Shown piece after piece: positions 61,752 through 64,000 of a stretch of DNA of 64,000 nt (its first letter is position 1; each line of letters begins with the position of its first letter). The stretch is from Phyllobacterium sp. OV277. Its GTDB lineage: Bacteria > Pseudomonadota > Alphaproteobacteria > Rhizobiales > Rhizobiaceae. The stretch lies in assembly GCF_900104355.1 (NCBI RefSeq), contig NZ_FNIY01000004.1:310001-374000 (forward strand), read 5' to 3'. A program made the translations under genes and the position numbers. The notes beneath the pieces are model-generated. The model did not search any database. It saw nothing but the letters and a program-made list of their open reading frames with translations, and was not told the DNA's origin.

Positions 61752-64000
61752 TTGCCTGCCTCCACGCGTGTCTCAATGTTCAGTTCGTACTCACCTCCGG
61801 CCGATTTCCATCGTTTGGCTATTTCCTCCTGAATGGCATCCATGCGTTCTTGGGTAAGCGGCGTGGCAGAACCGGCGACATAGCTGATGCGCAGCGTTGA
61901 CGGCTTCTCCTTCAACACCATGATCAATTGGTCGATGCCCTTGTCCCACTGCTCTTTCAGTGTGTTGCCGCCAGCCTCAAAGGCTTCGTCCTTCAGATCA
62001 AGCCGCACCACACGTCCCAGCGAAGCACCAAAGTTCAATGAGGACATCTTGCCCGCCGTCAACCGGATCACCCGCGGGTTCTCCGTCGTCAGCCGGTATC
62101 CCGTCGGCAATGTGCGTGGGTCAAGCTTCATGATGAAGTTCGAACCGATACGGCTGTCGGGAAGATCGGCACAGGCCACATGGAAGCGCCCGAACTTGTC
62201 CGTGGTGATCAACAGACCACGCACCGTGACAACCCGCACGCCCGGCAGCCCCGGCTCACCCTGATCCTGATAGCCATTGCTGTTCAGATCATCAAAAACC
62301 TTGCCGACGATATCACCGCAATCGAACACCGGCTCGACCACGATCTCCACCGCGGCACTTGCATCCGGCGCAAGCCTATTGCCGCCCGGACCCGTCACCT
62401 GCGCCCGGTTGACATGTTTGCCCGGACCTGCGGAGCTCAACGCGAGCATCTGCAGCCGGATCACAACTTCAGCCTTCGGCCCAAGCGCAATATTCTCGAA
62501 CAGCACACTCAACCCGTTGATCACAGGCGTCGCCGCAACCCCGTTGATCGTCGCCGAACCATCCACATAGCGGAACCCTGACGGCATCCGGTCAATCACA
62601 TTGACCCCGCCAACATTGCTGTTCGTCTTGTTCGTCACCTTGATGGTGAACGGTGCCTTCTCACCGCGCCTGATCTGACGCAACCCTGCCTGCTTCGTGA
62701 TCGTCACGTCGGAAGGTTGCGCCGCAGGCAGATCCAGAACCGCTTTTGCCTCCGCAGCATCCACGGCAGTCCCGCCGGTAGCCCCGCCCCGGTAATAACC
62801 GCGCGCCGTCGCCTTGTTGAGAACACCATCCTTGACACCAGCTGCGTCATCCACATCCGACTGCGCCAGCTTGTAGGTCGCCGTGAATGTATGTGTCTGA
62901 CCCGGTGCAATGGCTGTAGGTCCCGGCGAGAATGCGCTGAGCTTACCTGCTGCAGGCTTCCCGTTGAACGTCGGACCCGCATCGACAGGCGCAATGTCAT
63001 TGACAACCACATTGCCCGTATTCTTCACCACGAAGCTGTAGGTGATCGTATCATCGGCATCGACAAACCCGTTGCCGTTCACATCCGTGATCTTCCCTGC
63101 CTTCGTAACCTCAATCTTCGGATCCTGCTGGATCGGCGTCGTTGTCGCACTTGGCGCACTGGCAACAGGCGTTCCCCCGCTTGACGGTGTGCCCGATGCG
63201 GTCGCAGAATTGACGACTTGTCCAGCATCGAGATCCGCCTGAACAAGCGTATAGCGGGCGGTAATCGTTGTGCTGTCCGCCTGACCTGGCGTGAGCAGCG
63301 CGATCGGTCCACCGGAAAGAACCACATTCGGCAAGGCGTCCGCTACGGTGACATTCGTCAGGTCCACATTGCCTGTATTGGTAATTGTGAATGTATAGTT
63401 GATCGTCGAGCCAACGGTGTTGCCCGATGGCTGTCCGGCGGTCTTGACAACAGTCAACGCGGCAATCGGCGTAACAGGCGTCGTTACCTGACTGGGCGGG
63501 CTGGTAACGGTATTGCCGCCAGTTGCCGGCGTGCCGGATACTGTCGCGGTGTTGACAACTTTTCCGGTATTCAGATCGGCCTGGGTCAATGTATAGCGTG
63601 CCTTGAACGTCGCCGTATCCTGCGCACCGGGCGCAAGATCAATAGGTCCGCCCGTCAGCACAACGCCGGGAAGACTATCAGCCAGCGCAATGCCCTTTAT
63701 GGTAACATTGCCGGTATTCTTTACGGTGAACGTATAGTCAATCGTCGAGCCGACTGTATTACCCGATGGTGTTCCCGCCTTCTTTTCGACGCTCAGCCCG
63801 GGGCTCAACGTCGCCTTGACGGTTACCGTTGCAACCGGCGACGTCGTCGTCCCGTCTGTAGCCTTTGCGTTGTTAGTCACAGAGCCGACATCCAGATCGG
63901 TTTGCACGATTGTATATGTACCCGTGCAGGTCAGCGTTGCCTTTGGTGCAAGCCCACCCGCTGGCAGCGCCGGGCAGGACACTGCCGCAATCTTGTCGTC
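61748..64000 (-). CDS. DUF11-repeat surface/envelope protein with SdrD-like and OmpA-like domains, N-terminus outside window
   Basis: The frame is open at 64000, so at least 750 C-terminal residues are present. In order they are: the end of one repeat, two highly similar DUF11 repeats (SxxLxVxKxAGxPSGNTVGST, then YTFTxxNTGNV), a third variant with a calcium-site-like DVNGNGFVDADD insert, a CARDB/DUF11 domain (KQAGLRQIRRGEKAPFTIKV), an SdrD B-like domain (VFDDLNSNGYQDQGEPGLPG), then a C-terminal OmpA-like helix-strand region (WDKGIDQLIMVLKEKPSTLR, RMDAIQEEIAKRW). It is likely an exported adhesive or scaffold protein anchored near peptidoglycan. Confidence 0.85.
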   Translation of the reverse strand, partial: DDKIAAVSCPALPAGGLAPKATLTCTGTYTIVQTDLDVGSVTNNAKATDGTTTSPVATVTVKATLSPGLSVEKKAGTPSGNTVGSTIDYTFTVKNTGNVTIKGIALADSLPGVVLTGGPIDLAPGAQDTATFKARYTLTQADLNTGKVVNTATVSGTPATGGNTVTSPPSQVTTPVTPIAALTVVKTAGQPSGNTVGSTINYTFTITNTGNVDLTNVTVADALPNVVLSGGPIALLTPGQADSTTITARYTLVQADLDAGQVVNSATASGTPSSGGTPVASAPSATTTPIQQDPKIEVTKAGKITDVNGNGFVDADDTITYSFVVKNTGNVVVNDIAPVDAGPTFNGKPAAGKLSAFSPGPTAIAPGQTHTFTATYKLAQSDVDDAAGVKDGVLNKATARGYYRGGATGGTAVDAAEAKAVLDLPAAQPSDVTITKQAGLRQIRRGEKAPFTIKVTNKTNSNVGGVNVIDRMPSGFRYVDGSATINGVAATPVINGLSVLFENIALGPKAEVVIRLQMLALSSAGPGKHVNRAQVTGPGGNRLAPDASAAVEIVVEPVFDCGDIVGKVFDDLNSNGYQDQGEPGLPGVRVVTVRGLLITTDKFGRFHVACADLPDSRIGSNFIMKLDPRTLPTGYRLTTENPRVIRLTAGKMSSLNFGASLGRVVRLDLKDEAFEAGGNTLKEQWDKGIDQLIMVLKEKPSTLRISYVAGSATPLTQERMDAIQEEIAKRWKSAGGEYELNIETRVEAGK
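62720..63805 (-). repeat. Tandem DUF11 coding repeats, about 340 bp each plus one diverged copy
   Basis: Units at about 63467-63805 and 63125-63466 encode 113- and 114-residue copies sharing AGxPSGNTVGSTIxYTF, VVLxGGPI and ARYTLxQADL. A longer, diverged copy occupies about 62720-63124. Such repeats are prone to copy-number change. Confidence 0.75.

Noticed and set aside
62720-63805. Regular repeats that might suggest a CRISPR array
   Set aside because: The units are about 340 bp, continuous and in frame, and encode DUF11 domains; there are no short repeats with unique spacers.

Overview
The window looks like a chromosomal or large-replicon segment of an alphaproteobacterium of the order Hyphomicrobiales, most likely a Brucella/Ochrobactrum-type soil or host-associated bacterium. 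The grounds are moderate GC, ATGA-coupled operons, many LysR/GntR/RpiR/XRE regulators, a very large investment in ABC importers, and a FeuPQ/PhoPQ-like two-component system. This assignment is inference from gene style, not from a marker gene. No rRNA, tRNA or CRISPR was seen.

Layout. 1-2.9 kb: two NAD(P)-binding (SDR/NmrA-type) genes and a LysR gene, sharing a duplicated bidirectional promoter. 2.9-8.3 kb: a ytfQ-ytfR-ytfT-yjfF sugar (galactofuranose-type) ABC operon ending in a FadR-type GntR gene, with a near-perfect palindrome at its promoter. 8.4-10.1 kb: a divergent LysR/isochorismatase-family pair. 10.7-15.6 kb: a PepSY protein-response regulator-histidine kinase operon facing two tandem paralogous small membrane peptides and a secreted Tyr-rich/acidic protein. 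15.9-19.8 kb: a decayed Tn3-family transposon, whose 44-bp terminal repeats can be read directly, abutting a truncated alpha/beta-hydrolase.

20-54 kb is an island for uptake and breakdown of amides and peptides. It starts with an AmiC/AmiR-type antitermination operon (leader terminator, amiC, amiR, two permeases, binding protein, acetamidase/formamidase, fused double ATPase). It continues with two parallel modules. Module 1 (29-43 kb) has two dipeptide-type binding proteins, a creatininase-family hydrolase, an M55 D-aminopeptidase, an M81 (MlrC-type) metallopeptidase, a full Dpp-type transporter, an XRE-cupin regulator, a FAD amino-acid oxidase and a PLP D-serine-dehydratase-like enzyme. Module 2 (43-54 kb) has an RpiR regulator, a Tat-type binding protein, a Dpp-type transporter, a penicillin-binding-protein-like serine hydrolase, a second M81 peptidase and a second FAD oxidase. 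The common logic (import a peptide, cut it with unusual peptidases, oxidise the amino acid) suggests catabolism of peptides with D- or otherwise non-standard residues; the exact substrates are not readable from sequence.

53.8-57.9 kb: an Lnt-like membrane C-N hydrolase coupled to a TetR regulator with its palindromic operator, then an internally deleted IS3-type element with perfect 26-bp ends next to an AraC-regulator remnant. 57.9-64 kb: a two-gene envelope system, a 1285-residue outer-membrane barrel protein translationally coupled to a repeat-rich DUF11/SdrD-like protein with an OmpA-like tail that runs off the window end.
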